Shown here piece after piece: positions 11,300 to 23,227 of a DNA stretch of 64,000 nucleotides. The first letter of the stretch is position 1. Each line of letters begins with the position of its first letter. The notes beneath the pieces were generated by a model. The model was given only the letters and a program-made list of their open reading frames with translations. It was not told the DNA's origin and did not search any database. The stretch is from assembly GCA_035578905.1 (NCBI GenBank), contig JAQJVL010000288.1, positions 558,001 to 622,000 on the forward strand, read 5' to 3'. Position numbers and translations under genes: made by a program. The stretch comes from Stictocephala bisonia. Taxonomy: Eukaryota > Arthropoda > Insecta > Hemiptera > Membracidae.

Positions 11300-13470
11300 G
11301 TTAGTTGTTTCAGCCTTAGACTACATACATCTTAGTTCATATCAACCCATATCTTAACGACTAGTGCCAAACCCATAACAAATTTGAGTTATATTTTATG
11401 TACCACAATACAATGTCTATATTTAAAACTAATATTTTTCAAATATACAAAATACATATGATTGAATACTTTTGCTGAAATTTAAAAATATTTATAAAAC
11501 TCATGTATATCTTAGCTAAGAGTGAAGGGTTTACAGTTATCACATAATATGTAGTAATTATGTTAATACAGATTTCACGTCGAGAGAAGTCAATGAAATA
11601 ATATTCTTTGCAGTGGAGGATGTGGGAGGGGGGTCAGAGGTCCCATAGAGGCCCACGTGACTCAAATTTCGCGAAGCAATATCCATTTCCGCCCTCAGGG
11701 ACAGTAACACTCCACTCCACCGTGATCTTGCCATAAACCCCCCCTTTGTGAGGTCCTGGGGTCACAACCCCCCCGTCCCTTCCACTATCTCCTTCTTCGT
11801 TAACAACCTGAAAATCACACCAGAACAAGCGCAGTGTGTCTTTCTTTTATATCTATATTAGGACTAAAAATATATTTAGTAAATAGCTATTCAAATGTGA
11901 CAAGTTAGATGTGACACCGGTGTATTCATACATCGTGATTTAACGTGAAAACGCATTCACTTACAATAAGAAAAACACACTACATACAATGTTAGCTTAC
12001 TAAATTTAGTTTACTTCGCTGTTGTGGTAATGAGTTGGCAGTACAGTAATGTAAACTACAGCAGGCTACTTGCAGTGGTTCATATTACGTAGTAAACATA
12101 TTTACTGCCATTAAATTGATATTCCTGGTTGTACTCGGAATAAGGTCTAATACAAAACAGTCAATTCAATTCACAATAATGTTATTTTACAACTTCGATT
12201 TCAGAATTGCGCCCGGAAACATTCTGATCTCCGCCATATTACATATTTGGTCCAATATACAACAAATGCATATTCCGCCTACCCTTGGATTGGTTTCTGA
12301 GTAGGGCAATATTGAGAATGGCTGGTAGAACGCGGAGATGGGGGGGGGGGGAGAAAACAAACAAAATAGGCGCCTCATTGGCAAATATACCCCACATGCG
12401 CCAAAATGTCTGCAGACGTCTAACTGACTGCGAAAATCGTACTTTCTTCAAAATAACATCCGACCAAGTAAATATCGTTATCGAAATTCGTCAAATCAAT
12501 AACCATTATTATTGTTCTTTCTCTCTCATTTTATAGGCCTCTTCGGCAAATTACTTGCAACTTATTCTAGCACTGAATAACTTATTATATTTACGCAAAT
12601 ATTTCACTTTAAATTAAATTGATTAGGATTAACTTAAAAATACATTGAGTTTTTCAAACGTGGATACGAAGAGAAAAGGATAGAAAAACACTGGCTTACA
12701 GTCTAAAATCAATTCAAACGGGGTTTTGAATTAAAAATCAAGAAACTTTTTCGAAATCACTGTTTACTTGTAAACGTATTGAGAACCATTCATTTTTAAA
12801 TATCAAACAACACATTACGAAAACATTTAAAAAACAACAATTAATTTATCATTATAATTTCATCAGCTGAAATTGTAATAAAATGTACAATAATTGAAAA
12901 TAAATACTGTAGGTTAAAATTAACATACGCATTACTATTTAAATTTCCAAACAAAATTGACACTACAGATGTAAAGAAATCCTGCTTCATTCCGTACTTC
13001 TTTCTCTAATTAAGGTCTTCCTTTCACAATTTCATCAGAAAGCTTTATGGATTTTTTTTTTATAAGACACATACTACGAGATTTATTATCCTTTTGTTAA
13101 ATGTATATTATTATGTTGGCTAAAAAGAAACTTGTTCGTAAATTTCTGTTCTCCAAGAAAGAAGATCCAATTACAGAGAACAAAAATATGTGTTTAGAAA
13201 CGTAAGACTAGGAAAACTCCGTACTCGTAAGGTTATGCGTTATTTTGATGATGTGTTATGCCTTAGTTATGTTCTCACTTTAACAAAGGTAAATTTGCTT
13301 TCCCAGTTTGAAAATTTCTCTCCATGAAAAGTTAGAACCTCAGTGACAACCTTAAAAGTTCTAGTTTGATTCATCTTAACCTTCTTATGAGTTTGTTTTC
13401 TTCCTTGTCAAATGTTTGAGGGTTTGTGCTTATTCATATTGTAACTCTCTAGTATTATAGAATAATTATC
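11300..13470. other. Intergenic DNA with two GC-richer patches, no gene seen
   Basis: Patches at 11610-11800 and 12200-12420 (with a G12 run near 12339) are less AT-rich. ORFs of 60-83 codons on both strands at 12187-12536 overlap each other and show no known domain. Confidence 0.5.
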
Positions 13471-13477
13471 TGTACGC

Positions 13478-13745
13478 CTCTACATTACACATTTCACAAT
13501 GAAAACCAAACTAGCCAATCTTTGTGTCATGTTTATCTTTTTTGTATTGGCTGTTTGAATTAAATTAAGAAAATGAAATGAATGCCCTTTTAATGATAGG
13601 AAAAAAGGAAACGTTAAAGAAATGTGTATACCCATTAGGAATAGAATTTCGATCAATCCTTTTCCAGTGGGTCTCTTTAATACATAAGCTAACGTCACTC
13701 CAAATGTTATCTGATATTTCATGATGAGTGAGTACATAGTTTTTT
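13478..13745 (+). repeat. Dispersed repeat family R1, copy 2
   Basis: Aligns with 3783-4045 through acatttcacaatgaaa, gccaatctttgtg, gtgggtctctt, gctaacgtc and a final gatgagtgagtacat. The middle block is longer and diverged. Same orientation as the other two copies. Confidence 0.5.
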
Positions 13746-14392
13746 TTTTATTTCATACATTAAGATTAAATCGCCATTTACTTAAATACGAATGTTAAAA
13801 CTGGTAGGTAACATTAAAGAGTAATTCACCTGTAGCCGGGCTTAAACCTATAATGTCGCTAAGTCCTAGGACGAGCTTTACAAAGTCAATCTGTCATAAC
13901 TTGTTATAACTGCACCCTGTTTATGATTGGTAGAAGGCACTACGTGCGTATACCAGTGGTATAGCTCTTGACCGGCAACAGTTGTAAAGAGTTACAACAG
14001 TCTGGTTGGAGTAGGAGATAAAATGTGTAGTTACCAGAAATAATATATGGTAATACAATCAAAATCTGTGATTATGTAACAATAGTGCATCAAGCCTTTC
14101 ACACCAGGAAAGAGCAATACATTTTTCCAAATACACTATATTTTGCTCGTTGGGTGTTTCAGCTAAAGGAACAATTAGCGTTTTTCTTTTTTTCGATTCA
14201 AAAGGCTTGGATTTAACTAACATTTACTGCGATGTCATATCATTGATAGATGACGACAATTAAGGCGATTATGATAGTTAATTTCAATCAGATAGGCATA
14301 GAGTAAATATGGTATTTGTGGAACATCGTACCATGGAGGTGTAGCTGTGGAAATTGATAGGCCTTCACCTAAATAAATCACAACATGCACAA

Positions 14393-14705
14393 CATGTCTT
14401 GAGCGTGTGATAACCTCTTCATCTGCATCCAGTTACTGGACATCACACAATGAAACAAAACGTCCCAAGTGTGTGACAACCTCTATTTGACTCCAGTTAC
14501 TGGACATCACACAATGTACAAAACGTCCAAAGTGTGTGACAACCTCTCCATCCGCATCCAGCTATTGGACATTACACAATGAACAACACGTCCTAAGTGT
14601 GTGACAACCTTTATTTGACTCCAGTTACTGTACATCACTCAAAGTACACAACGTCCTAAGTGTGTGACAATTTCTTTATCTGCACCTAGCCACTAGAGAT
14701 AACAA
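14393..14705 (+). repeat. 64-bp minisatellite with alternating A/B units
   Basis: Five units of 63-67 bp, each with acgtcctaagtgtgtgacaa and actggacatcacacaatg. Units alternate between a form with tctgcatccag and a form with tatttgactccag (A-B-A-B-A), so the real period is a dimer of about 128 bp. The last unit is diverged. Confidence 0.85.
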
Positions 14706-14709
14706 CATT

Positions 14710-15970
14710 TTCTACCCGCCTGCACATTCCGTGAGGATGTTGTTTGTTGATAGCCCTGCGCCCTTCTGTACATCACCCCATACTCGACCCCTATATTTTT
14801 TTGTATGTACGTAATCATAATTTCCTATCAAACACATAGTTTAACTATGTTAAATAAAAAAAAAGTTGAAAATGGATTGAGTTGTTTTCTTGTATTCAAG
14901 GAGATGAATCGTTAAATGGTTTTTATCCAGAAGAAATTAAGAAATCTGGTAGGATAAATCAAGCCAATGAACCAAGAAGGTCCTGTTAAAACAATTGTTC
15001 CTCTTAATTGGAAAAACGTTCGATATTTACCTTCGCACTGCGGTGTTTTCTTTCTTAACGCCGTTTGTTTCTTCCCTTCACTGAACATAGATTATAATGT
15101 CTTGTGAGAATATCTGTTTGGAATTAGGCCTATTACAGCAATTATTATTGGGCTTAGTATTTCTTCTATAATACTGTAATACTAAGTATTATAGAAGATT
15201 GTTAGTTTTATAAATGATTTAACCGTCTTTGACTTTGACCGACTTTTCTTTTTAAGCATACGCTGGATCATAATTATAAATTCATACAAATTGTAACTAG
15301 TTTGCTGTGACAGCGATGTAATTAAAAGAATTGGTTTTAATTCTATGCGCGAAACACAAATATAAAATGATGATATTGTTTAATTAAAGAAAGTATAAAA
15401 AAGTGTAATTTAGTGTTATTTCCCATTCTATAAAAATCTGAAATCAATTCAAGGAGTTCCACATTGGCATCCTGACAATACAATAAAGGTTTATAGTATT
15501 TTAGTAATTAATAAATCTTATATTGTATAAGATTATAATCTTATATAAATCTTATATAGTAATTAATAAATATATATTACATACTTATCGTTTGGGAACT
15601 GATTGTGGCTAGAACGTTAAATAATTACAGTTCTTTTTGTGTTTCGTCCCATCAGAAGAAAAATGAATTACCTAATATTCTCGTAATAGCGGTTATAATT
15701 ACACCTTTTCAAATTAAAACTAGGCTGTTTTAGTTTTATTTTAACTTCTTTCCCATTAGTACAACTCTTTTGGTCATAGCATTTATAGTTAATTTCAACA
15801 GGAATGTTTCATTATAGTTTGTTTATGTGCTCATCGAGGTAGTCGACTATTCTAGTATCTTGTCACTACTCTTTCTATATGAGAATACCACCATATTATC
15901 TCCACAGAACTATATCTCTGTCTTAACCGTATCAATGTTAGTGTAATATAACATTATGGTTATTATAACC
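14710..15970. other. AT-rich intergenic DNA with one small perfect hairpin
   Basis: No gene seen. A 13-bp perfect inverted repeat (cttctataatact at 15163-15175 and its complement at 15185-15197) and AT-rich self-complementary sequence near 15510-15570 are the only structure. Confidence 0.5.
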
Positions 15971-15974
15971 TGAG

Positions 15975-16275
15975 TGGGTACGAGATCATTACAAACCATG
16001 TTAATGTGAACTTTGTGGAGACCATCATATCACATACCTAACTAACGTGAAGTGTGTGGGAGACATTCACAGACCATGTAAACGTGAAGTGGGTGGTAGT
16101 CATTTACAAGTCATTTTAACGTGAAGTGTGTGTGGGAGACCATCACAAATCAAGTTAATATGAAGTGTGTATCTACCTTCACGAGCCATTTTAGTTGAAG
16201 TGGGTGGATGTCATTCACAAGGCATGTTAACGTGGTGTGGGTGCGAGACTTTGAAGTGTGTGGAAGACTATCACA
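15975..16275 (+). repeat. Degenerate 35-40-bp minisatellite
   Basis: Seven to eight units built on gttaacgtgaagtgtgtggg then agaccatcaca, with lengths drifting between about 35 and 42 bp. Old and diverged compared with the other arrays. Confidence 0.75.
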
Positions 16276-16602
16276 ATCTATTCAGTAATCATCAAGGTTC
16301 TTACTTGTTTTTTGATGGACAACACAAACCATGTGCGCCTAATATTGGCTGGACAATCTTCACAGTTTTGTTTCCGTCTAATATCTAGGTTGGGTCTTGT
16401 TTATATAACGTTCTTAGCATTAGGGTTCTACTGTAAATCGGACGGACCAATAACGTTACTGACAGAAGGTTGTGATGACTACCAGTATTTATTAATGTTT
16501 ACGTTGTATGTATCAGTTGGTATTTGTGTCTTCATCAGTTTAAACAAATGTGTTTCAACAGTGTTTGATAAGTTTTATCTTACTAACAGTTTATTGACAT
16601 AA
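16258..16602 (+). other. 114-codon open frame, unidentified, probably fortuitous
   Basis: The frame starts in the last unit of the preceding minisatellite. Its middle and C-terminal parts hold two hydrophobic stretches (about residues 42-58 and 80-94, for example LGLVYITFLALGFYC) that could be read as membrane segments. No family is recognised, there is no promoter or splice context, and translated AT-rich DNA is hydrophobic by composition. I do not call it a gene. Confidence 0.12.
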
Positions 16603-17290
16603 TAAGATATATCGACATTTCAGTACATGTATTACTTATAAACAACATATGATGACATTATGTTTCACATTACATTCTGGGTAGGATTGTTGCTCCTGTA
16701 ATAATATTAGCAGGAGTAGTCCTTAGGGAATGTTTAAAGAAGTCAGAAACAGTCGAAATGTTTTCTCAGAACCATTTACGTATCCATATCAACTTTGTAG
16801 CAACATATTACGTTAACAATTCCACTGATGTAATATTACAATCGGCTTTCCTAGTTTGGTATTACAGCGAGACCGATGCTTATTGTATCTATCCTCATTA
16901 TCTGTTATAGTAATGTGCAATTTATTCCGCCATGTCAACATTATTAATTAGTTTCAGTATATCATCATAATATGTACGTTACTGAACAAATGTTTGTTAT
17001 TTTAAATCGGAATCTCTAATAACTTTTATACTATTTGGTATTGCATATTGGTAGCTGCGTCTTGAATAATTATATAAAAAGTGATGTTTTTAAAGAAGAT
17101 ATTGTGGAGTGTAATTAATGCTTCAATTTTAGAATATTGGCCTCTTGCGTGAAGATCATGTAATTTAGTTTAATTCCCAAAACTCAACATCTTTATTATT
17201 TATATGTAATGTTTGTATTTTTTATTTATATCCAAGCACTCAGATTCAAGTAATTTTTGTCAGTGTACCCTAAAACTTAATTTTATTAAA

Positions 17291-17356
17291 CCTTGTGAGG
17301 TTAAGTGTAAGAGAGGACCTAATTAATGGTCCTAACTTTGCCTCACTAAATAACAC
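17291..17356 (+). mobile_element. SINE family S1, 3' fragment
   Basis: The phrase gaggttaagtgtaagagag, then ggtcctaactttgcctcac, matches the 3' body of the SINEs at 4790 and 11087. The tRNA-like head is absent, so this is a 5'-truncated or eroded copy. Confidence 0.65.
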
Positions 17357-17359
17357 TTT

Positions 17360-19160
17360 TTTCATTACTCAAAATTTACATGTTTTAATGTAGCCTACTA
17401 TATTATGTTGTGTTAACATTTACTTGTATTTGATTAAAAATTAATAAATTGTTTATTACTAATAATAATAAGGAAGACAACGGTGTTTGGACACATGCCA
17501 TCATTACGTGAAAAATACCCATCTTACCCATCTGACACTCCATCATTAATAAATTTCAAAAACAAAACTTATAATATCACAAATAATATTATAAATTGCT
17601 TATATTCTTGTTCGTTAAATATAACTGTACAAATCAAGACTGATGTTCTGCATTGGTGTATATGTAACCTATGTAAATTATAAAGCCATGTAATAACCAA
17701 CCAACCCAGGAACATTTTAAGTTAGATAATCGAATGTTGAGGTAGTGTAGTTTGGGTAACTTCTTCATGAAATCGTGTTTAAAATTCAACGAAAACCAAT
17801 CGACAACAAGCATTCTAATTAATTTATATCGTGATATATCTATGTAAGAGTTGGTCTACACTTCAATTCTTATTTAAAGTTTTGAACGATTTCTTCACGT
17901 TATAGACCAAAGCAGGTGTTGGGTGGTATATTGGTGGAGCAAGAAGTGTGGCGGCTTATACCACAGGATCCGGGATAAAGCTAGCGATATCCCAAGGGAA
18001 ACCCAACACTGGATGCCATTTAATATACTGAGCGTTATAGTCCTATATCACTTTTACTCTTTTTGTAAAAAAGGTTTTAGTTGTAACGTTTATCCTTTTA
18101 AATAAGTAACATTATTTTTAATATCTAAACGCATTAACTTCAATAAAAATGTTCTTTATAAACTTGAGATTATACTATTGCTTGGTTTTGTTAGGAATTT
18201 TGATTAAATATTATCAAAACATTTTATATTAAACTTGTTTTATTTTTATTACAAATGTGCACGTAAAACATTGTTGACTAACATTGTGATAATATCTTAT
18301 GATGAATATTGTTGCATTATTGCTAACTGTCATTAATCTACAAATTATGTTATTTACATTTTTATCAAACAAAATATGTGCTAAAACTGAATAAAGTGTT
18401 ACAGTTGATGAGATAAAAGTAATGGGTCGTGGAAAAATGATGCAAAGGAATTTAGTTTTATCACAAAATGTCATCGTTGATATCTCGGCTTGTGTTCATG
18501 CTTTAGAGTCATTTCATTTATAAAATATAATTTCATTTAATAATACCATTTATTATATACGTATGCTCAAATGATAATACCTACCTCGCACTTTGTTCTA
18601 CCTAGCACATGTCCAGTCCTGATTTTCTAGTTTCCGGACGATTTTTTTTGTTCCAAGGATTTATAATTTTTTTCGACCACGAAAAATCAATTAGTGCCGG
18701 TCTCAATCCTGGGAAAATTCTGATTTCTGCCCCAGAGGATCCTAGACGTCTCGTGTTATCGACTTCTAGCAGAAAGTGAGGTGTCAAACTATATTTCTAT
18801 CTAATGTAATGTTTAACATTTATATGTGTATATTGGAAATACTCTTTATAGATAAAAATCAGTGATGTGCTGGATTAATTAACATGTTACAGTGTCATAA
18901 TTTTTTAATTAATAAAATAGCGTATTTCCATTAATTAGCGGCTTTGGTTAACAATTCTTGTATTAATCATTCATCAACGAAGTGTTTATTATTCAAAAGC
19001 GAATTAGCTATTACGTTGTTTATAATTGTGTTTTTAAATTAAATCCAGTCACTGAAAATTAAGTCCATTTATATACGAAAAGTCGTATTTTAATTGCCTT
19101 ATGTTTATACGAAATAAATGCATTATTCTGCATTAAAATGGAACCAAACTCAAATGACTT
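17360..19160. other. AT-rich intergenic DNA, no gene seen
   Basis: Only short ORFs. A GC-richer patch at 18600-18790 shares about 20 diverged bases with one near 12205 (ggaaa, then attctgat, then tctgcc); too little to define a repeat. Confidence 0.5.
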
Positions 19161-19164
19161 TAAA

Positions 19165-19377
19165 AGTACTGAACAATTGTGTGTTTCGCGCCAGATTTTT
19201 TACGAAGTCAACAGAGGTGGGTGGTGATAACCCAAAGGCCAGTTCGAATTTCTTCGGCTAAGTTCGGTTTTTGGTACCCCCACCAAGTCACGTGATCAGA
19301 ATAAGTGCTATGATTGGAAAAAAATTGCTATACAACTGTCATATAATATACAAAATAATTATATTTAATGTTTGTAT
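19165..19377 (+). repeat. Left inverted terminal repeat of the Polinton-like relic
   Basis: Aligns with the reverse complement of 25337-25547: tgaacaattgtgtgtttcgc, gccagattt, cagaggtggg, aaaggccagttcg, atttcttcgg, ccaagtcac and gtgctatgattgg are shared. Similarity is strong for the outer 170 bp and weaker inward. Confidence 0.75.
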
Positions 19378-19483
19378 TTCAATTACAAAAAGTAACTGTC
19401 GTAGCAGGAATCGAGTCTTTAGTACGTTAGTCAGTGTTCATAAGTGGTATATTATAACGACATAACTACTAAATAACAAAATA

Positions 19484-19489
<6 letters not shown>

Positions 19490-19536
<47 letters not shown>
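19490..19536. repeat. (TA)n microsatellite
   Basis: About 23 TA dinucleotides inside the left part of the Polinton-like relic. Confidence 0.95.
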
Positions 19537-19538
<2 letters not shown>

Positions 19539-19539
19539 A

Positions 19540-19764
19540 GTCTATTGTAATGAATGAATGTAAATAGAGCGTATGCAGACTATGCCAGTGTTGGTTGGCC
19601 GGGCGGGAATTGAACTGAGTGCAGGAACGCAGACACAGTGTAGGCGCTGCTTGAATGCTGACGTAACGTTGACCACGGTCGCCTGCCGTGGATCAGCCAT
19701 CCTCGGAGAGCCTCGTTAGACCTCGGACGACTTCGGATATAGCCGTTACAGAAACTCGACGCTG
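19540..19764. other. GC-richer stretch between left TIR and integrase fragment
   Basis: Contains no readable frame longer than about 40 codons that I recognise. It is much richer in GC than its surroundings and could be another insertion or eroded 5' part of the integrase gene. Confidence 0.35.
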
Positions 19765-20135
19765 GATTTGCAAAGCTAATGAAAAAAACACAACATTAAG
19801 CACTATTCCGTGTTCATTGAGATGAAGGGTGTTTTAGTCAAAAGATTTAATCACAGCCTGAAATCTCTAATATGGAGATAATTCACAGAGCTGGGCAACT
19901 ACCAATGGATGAAGATATTGCCTGACCTGTTGGTAGAGTACAACACGAGGAAACATAGAACAATTGGCATGGTGCCTGATGAGGTGAACAAAAAGAACGA
20001 AGATTTGGTTAATAAATTAATAAAAACAGGCAAAAATATAAAAAGGAGAAGTTACAGTTAAAAGTAGGAGATAAGCAGGTACAAGAAGGTGTTTGATAAA
20101 GGATACCTACCCAACTGGACAAAATTTGTTGGCAC
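19765..20135 (+). pseudogene. Integrase C-terminal fragment, Polinton/Maverick type
   Basis: The frame around 19783-20060 reads KKHNIKHY, then KRFNHSLKSLIWR, a stop at 19879, then FTELGNYQWMKILPDLL, VEYNTRKHRTIGMVP. A frameshift near 20070 follows, and KVFDKGYLPNW is read from about 20080. In Polinton and related rve-type integrases this is the region around the last catalytic glutamate, the conserved RFN motif and the C-terminal domain. The zinc-finger and catalytic aspartates are missing. At least one stop and one or two frameshifts show it is dead. Family assignment rests on recognising these motifs from memory. Confidence 0.65.
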
Positions 20136-20700
20136 AACATCCACTATTCGGAATTTAGTATCACTTGCTTCGGATGATGAAACAAGCCTAGTAAATTCTG
20201 CGTTGTTTGGCAAAGGATTGGTTAAGGCAACTAAGGACTTTTCTTTTTGTGTTCCCGTAAGTAAAATGTGTGATGGGCTTCTTTGAAGACTACAGACTCA
20301 TTATTGTTAACCAGAAACAGGAAATGATTTTGCTCTTGTCTTCCACTATTAAAAATGCCTTGTACAAAGAAAGTGCTACTTCTGCAACTATTGATTTCCA
20401 CCTTACAATAGATAAGATTTACTGGCGGGTATCTTACGTCAAGGTTTCCGATGAAATTAAACTATCTTTATTAAAGGTAATGGAACAGGACCGTTGCCAT
20501 TCAAGTCTTTCCCGAATTTCCATCAAGTATCAGGCAGTCTTAGACAATTAAAACATCTTCGCAATTGGGAAAATCCTCGGTTACGTCATACTTGCATTTC
20601 AAACTACAAGAACAAGTGACTTGGCTAAAGATGCTAGTCTCTTTGATAAGTGCTCACATACAGATGTAAAACTCTTTCTAAACTCTTAGTATTGTCCTCA
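20130..20700 (+). pseudogene. Capsid-like protein fragment of the Polinton-like relic, upstream part
   Basis: Broken frames follow the integrase fragment without a gene boundary, implying an internal deletion. Readable pieces are SLASDDETSLVN (20089-20286 frame), FFEDYRLIIVNQKQEMIL and KIYWRVSYVKVSDEIKLSLL (20270-20551 frame), then YVILAFQT and DASLFDKCSHTDVKLFLNS (20582-20689). I remember this motif series from proteins encoded beside Polinton-type integrases in hydra, aphids and other animals, and take it as probably the major capsid (double jelly-roll) protein; that functional label is an inference. Reading stops exactly where the LINE tail begins; the C-terminal part is found again at 23228-23395. 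Confidence 0.5.
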
Positions 20701-20842
20701 AATAAATAAATAAAAATGCCTTTTATTGGAGCGTTACTCAGTGTAAACTGCTTTTCAGAACAACTGAGGTCATAATACTACACTACTCTTGAACTATAAA
20801 CTAAAAGTATATACAACCAGAGGACGTAATTAACCTAACGGC

Positions 20843-21324
20843 TTAAATATAAAAATCATACATTAACTTTTTCATTTTACTCTTAAAAGTATTTACAGCA
20901 CAAGTGTTTTTGACATATGCGGAGAGGTCATTATAGAGAGTGGGCCCAAAGTAGGAAAAACTTTTCCTACTACCCTCAAGCCTCACTCTTGGAAAGTGAA
21001 GCATCTCCTCATGGCGGGTGCCACGCAGAGTCACCTCGCCCCGTTTTCGGAGCCGTCTAGCAATGTATTCAGGCTCCTCCTTCAGGCATCTTGCCTGAAG
21101 GAGGACACGTGGTCGAAGCGCTTCAGGCCATACACAAAACGGATGGCAGTGTTTTGCAGCTTCTGGATCCTCTCCATATCCTCTTTTGAAATGCTGTTGC
21201 CGTATGCAGGGTAACAGTAATAAAACAGCGACAGGACACACTGTATGAGCTTTACTTTCGCGGACTCCGGAAGCAAATCTCTGAAAATATACATGCCTCT
21301 CAGCCTGCCCAAGGCCTTTTGCAT
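20843..21324 (-). pseudogene. LINE ORF2 C-terminal region (two frames)
   Basis: The frame at 21082-21324 carries the thumb-to-C-terminal part: GRLRGMYIFRDLLPES, VKLIQCVLSLFYY, YGNSISKEDMERIQKLQN and AIRFVYGLKRFDHVS. The last 50 or so residues are in the longer frame that ends at 20843: FPRVRLEGSRKSFSYFGP, LYNDLSAYV, FKSKMKKLM. This layout is typical of CR1/Jockey-clade ORF2 ends. A frameshift lies between the two, so the 206-codon ORF is only partly genuine: its first two-thirds are out-of-frame shadow. Confidence 0.75.
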
Positions 21325-21332
21325 TGTGTAGC

Positions 21333-22319
21333 CTACGTAACATGGTCTGTGAAACTGAGATCACTGTCCAAGACCACACCAAGAGTCTTAACTTTGCTAG
21401 CGATCTCAAGACTTTGTCCGTTAAGTGACACATGCACGCCGTCATCGCTGAGGGTTTGAACAACTTCTTGTGGGGCTATGTACAGCACCTTGCACTTGTC
21501 AATGTTCAATTTAAGCCCATTTTTGACTGACCTTTTGTAGATGTTATCTAAATCTGAGTTCATGGCGTCAATAGCCATCATGATCAGTTCAGGCTTAAAG
21601 GACAGATGCAACTGTTTGTCGTCCGCGAAATCGAGCTCAACTGCGTTCAGCGCAGGACCCGGGCGGTCAGCCGTGTACATCACAAAACATTTTGGGCCCA
21701 CACGACTACCCTGTGGAACACCGCGCACTCTGACGAGTGGTTTTGATGTTTGGCCCCCGTGCCTGGTGACATGCTGCCTTTCGCCAAGATATGAATCCAT
21801 CCAGTCAATTGAAATGTCGTCAAACCCGTAAAATTGAAGTTTTGCTAAAAACATTTCTACACTCATCGAATCAAAAGCCTGGGAGTAGTCAAGCAATACA
21901 ACAATCCCCTTGTCTCTTGCATCATATAAATCTGCAAATAAATTCACCAGTGCTGTACAAGTGCTATGATTACTCCGAAACCCAGATTGTAATGTCGGCA
22001 ATATATTCTTTCTTTCCATATACTCTCCCATTTGCATATCTACAACCTTTTCTAATATTTTTGACATGGCTGGTAGGATTGAAATTGCTCTTAGTTGCTG
22101 AACACTTGTTGGTGCTGTTACTTTTGGCAGTGGATGCACTATACTCATCTTCCACGCTTTAGGGAACTCTCCTTTCCTAAGGAACTCGTTCACGAGGTGA
22201 GTTATTGCTTTCAGTGCGTAAGGGCTCACAGCTTCTATAATTTCAATGCTTATCCCATCACTGCCCACTGCCCTGGATTTGATTTCATTCATAATTTTCT
22301 TGACTTTATCCTCAGTCAC
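21333..22319 (-). pseudogene. Reverse transcriptase domain of the LINE
   Basis: An open frame of 328 codons covers most of the RT: SDGISIEIIE (about residues 20-29), the finger region ISILPAMSKILEKV (79-92), GFRSNHST (103-110), motif A LLDYSQAFDS (142-151), motif B GVPQGSRVGP (200-209), motif C FADD (231-234, F in place of the usual Y/F variants), then LKLNIDKCKVLYI. The catalytic aspartates of motifs A and C are present. The frame is lost at both ends by indels, so it cannot make a full ORF2 protein. Confidence 0.88.
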
Positions 22320-22357
22320 TAAGGAAAAACTAAAACCATCTTCAACATTCTCTCTCT

Positions 22358-22813
22358 CTAATTCGACAAAAAGTAATTAAGTTCATCAATATTACTACCA
22401 TGACCCATGCTAACAAAGTATTGATTTTTTTCATCCACTCCTATATCCATTTTCAGGGTGTCGTTATGTTTTCCAGATATCACACCGCTTTTCTTTATAC
22501 AAGACCGGTATTCTGTAGGATTTTTACTAGAGGCTAGTTCTTCAGAAAAGTATAGCTTCTTTACTCTTCTAATAAAGCTGTTCAACGTATTCCTTGCTTT
22601 TCTATAGCTTTCCCTGTCATCATCGTTACGGGTCTTAAGAAATATGCTTCTAAATTTATTTTTCACATTAGTTAAGTTTTTTATCTCTTCGTTTCTCCAC
22701 GGTGCTTTCCTTTTTGTAACTATTTTGCATACAATAGGAGCTTGTTCATCAAATATTTTCTTTATATTGTCTGAAATAAAATCAACTATATTGTCTACAC
22801 CTTCAATCAACAT
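22358..22813 (-). pseudogene. LINE ORF2 linker between endonuclease and RT
   Basis: A 151-codon frame with APWRNEEIKNLTNVKNKF, then YRKARNTLNSFIRRVKKLYF, the basic region after the APE endonuclease of CR1/Jockey-type ORF2 proteins, and YFVSMGHGSN near its end. It is separated from the RT frame by a frameshift near 22330. Confidence 0.75.
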
Positions 22814-22836
22814 AGCACTGTCCCAATCTACTTCAG

Positions 22837-23227
22837 CTATTCGTCTAATGGCTTCTTAAACTTTGAATAATCTCTGTAGGTAATGAGCTGTGGCCCTGGT
22901 TTATCTATTTTGCAGGCCAAGTTGCAGAATACTAACGTATGATCAGTTATAGATTTATCTTTAAGATCAGTAAGACTGGGGGCGTCCATGACGCCGATCC
23001 TCTTGACTTCGGTCGACCTTTCCACAATGATGTGGTCCAACAGTCGTCGAGTTAGCTGTCACTCTCGTAGGATCATTTATCAACTGCACAGTATTCAATT
23101 CTCTCAAGAGTCGGCTCATATACTTTGCATAATTGCTTAAATCCGATAACAAATCAATGTTTGTGTCTCCCATGCACAGCACAGACTTGACTTCAACAGC
23201 TAGTTCAACAAACAGGGAGCGAAACAA
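22837..23227 (-). pseudogene. LINE APE endonuclease, C-terminal part
   Basis: Two overlapping frames share the domain. The first (to 23227) reads VLCMGDTNIDLLSDL and NDPTRVTANSTT, the GDxN and ThrArg blocks of an AP-like endonuclease. The second (to 23040) continues with DHIIVE, then SITDHTLVFCNL, the SDH-type active-site block. One frameshift separates them. The first part of the domain is missing at the 5' truncation. Confidence 0.75.

Noticed and set aside
16258..16602. A small membrane protein
   Set aside because: Hydrophobicity follows from AT-rich codons; it starts inside a minisatellite and has no recognisable family.
12205..18745. Shared short motif near 12205 and 18720 as a repeat family
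   Set aside because: Only about 24 diverged bases match and neither flank aligns.
20843..21463. 206-codon ORF as one protein
   Set aside because: Only the last 50 or so residues are in the LINE's true frame; the rest is out of frame, with the real sequence in the overlapping frame 21082-21324.
21541..22162. Plus-strand ORFs at 21541-21831 and 21791-22162
   Set aside because: They are antisense shadows of the reverse transcriptase.
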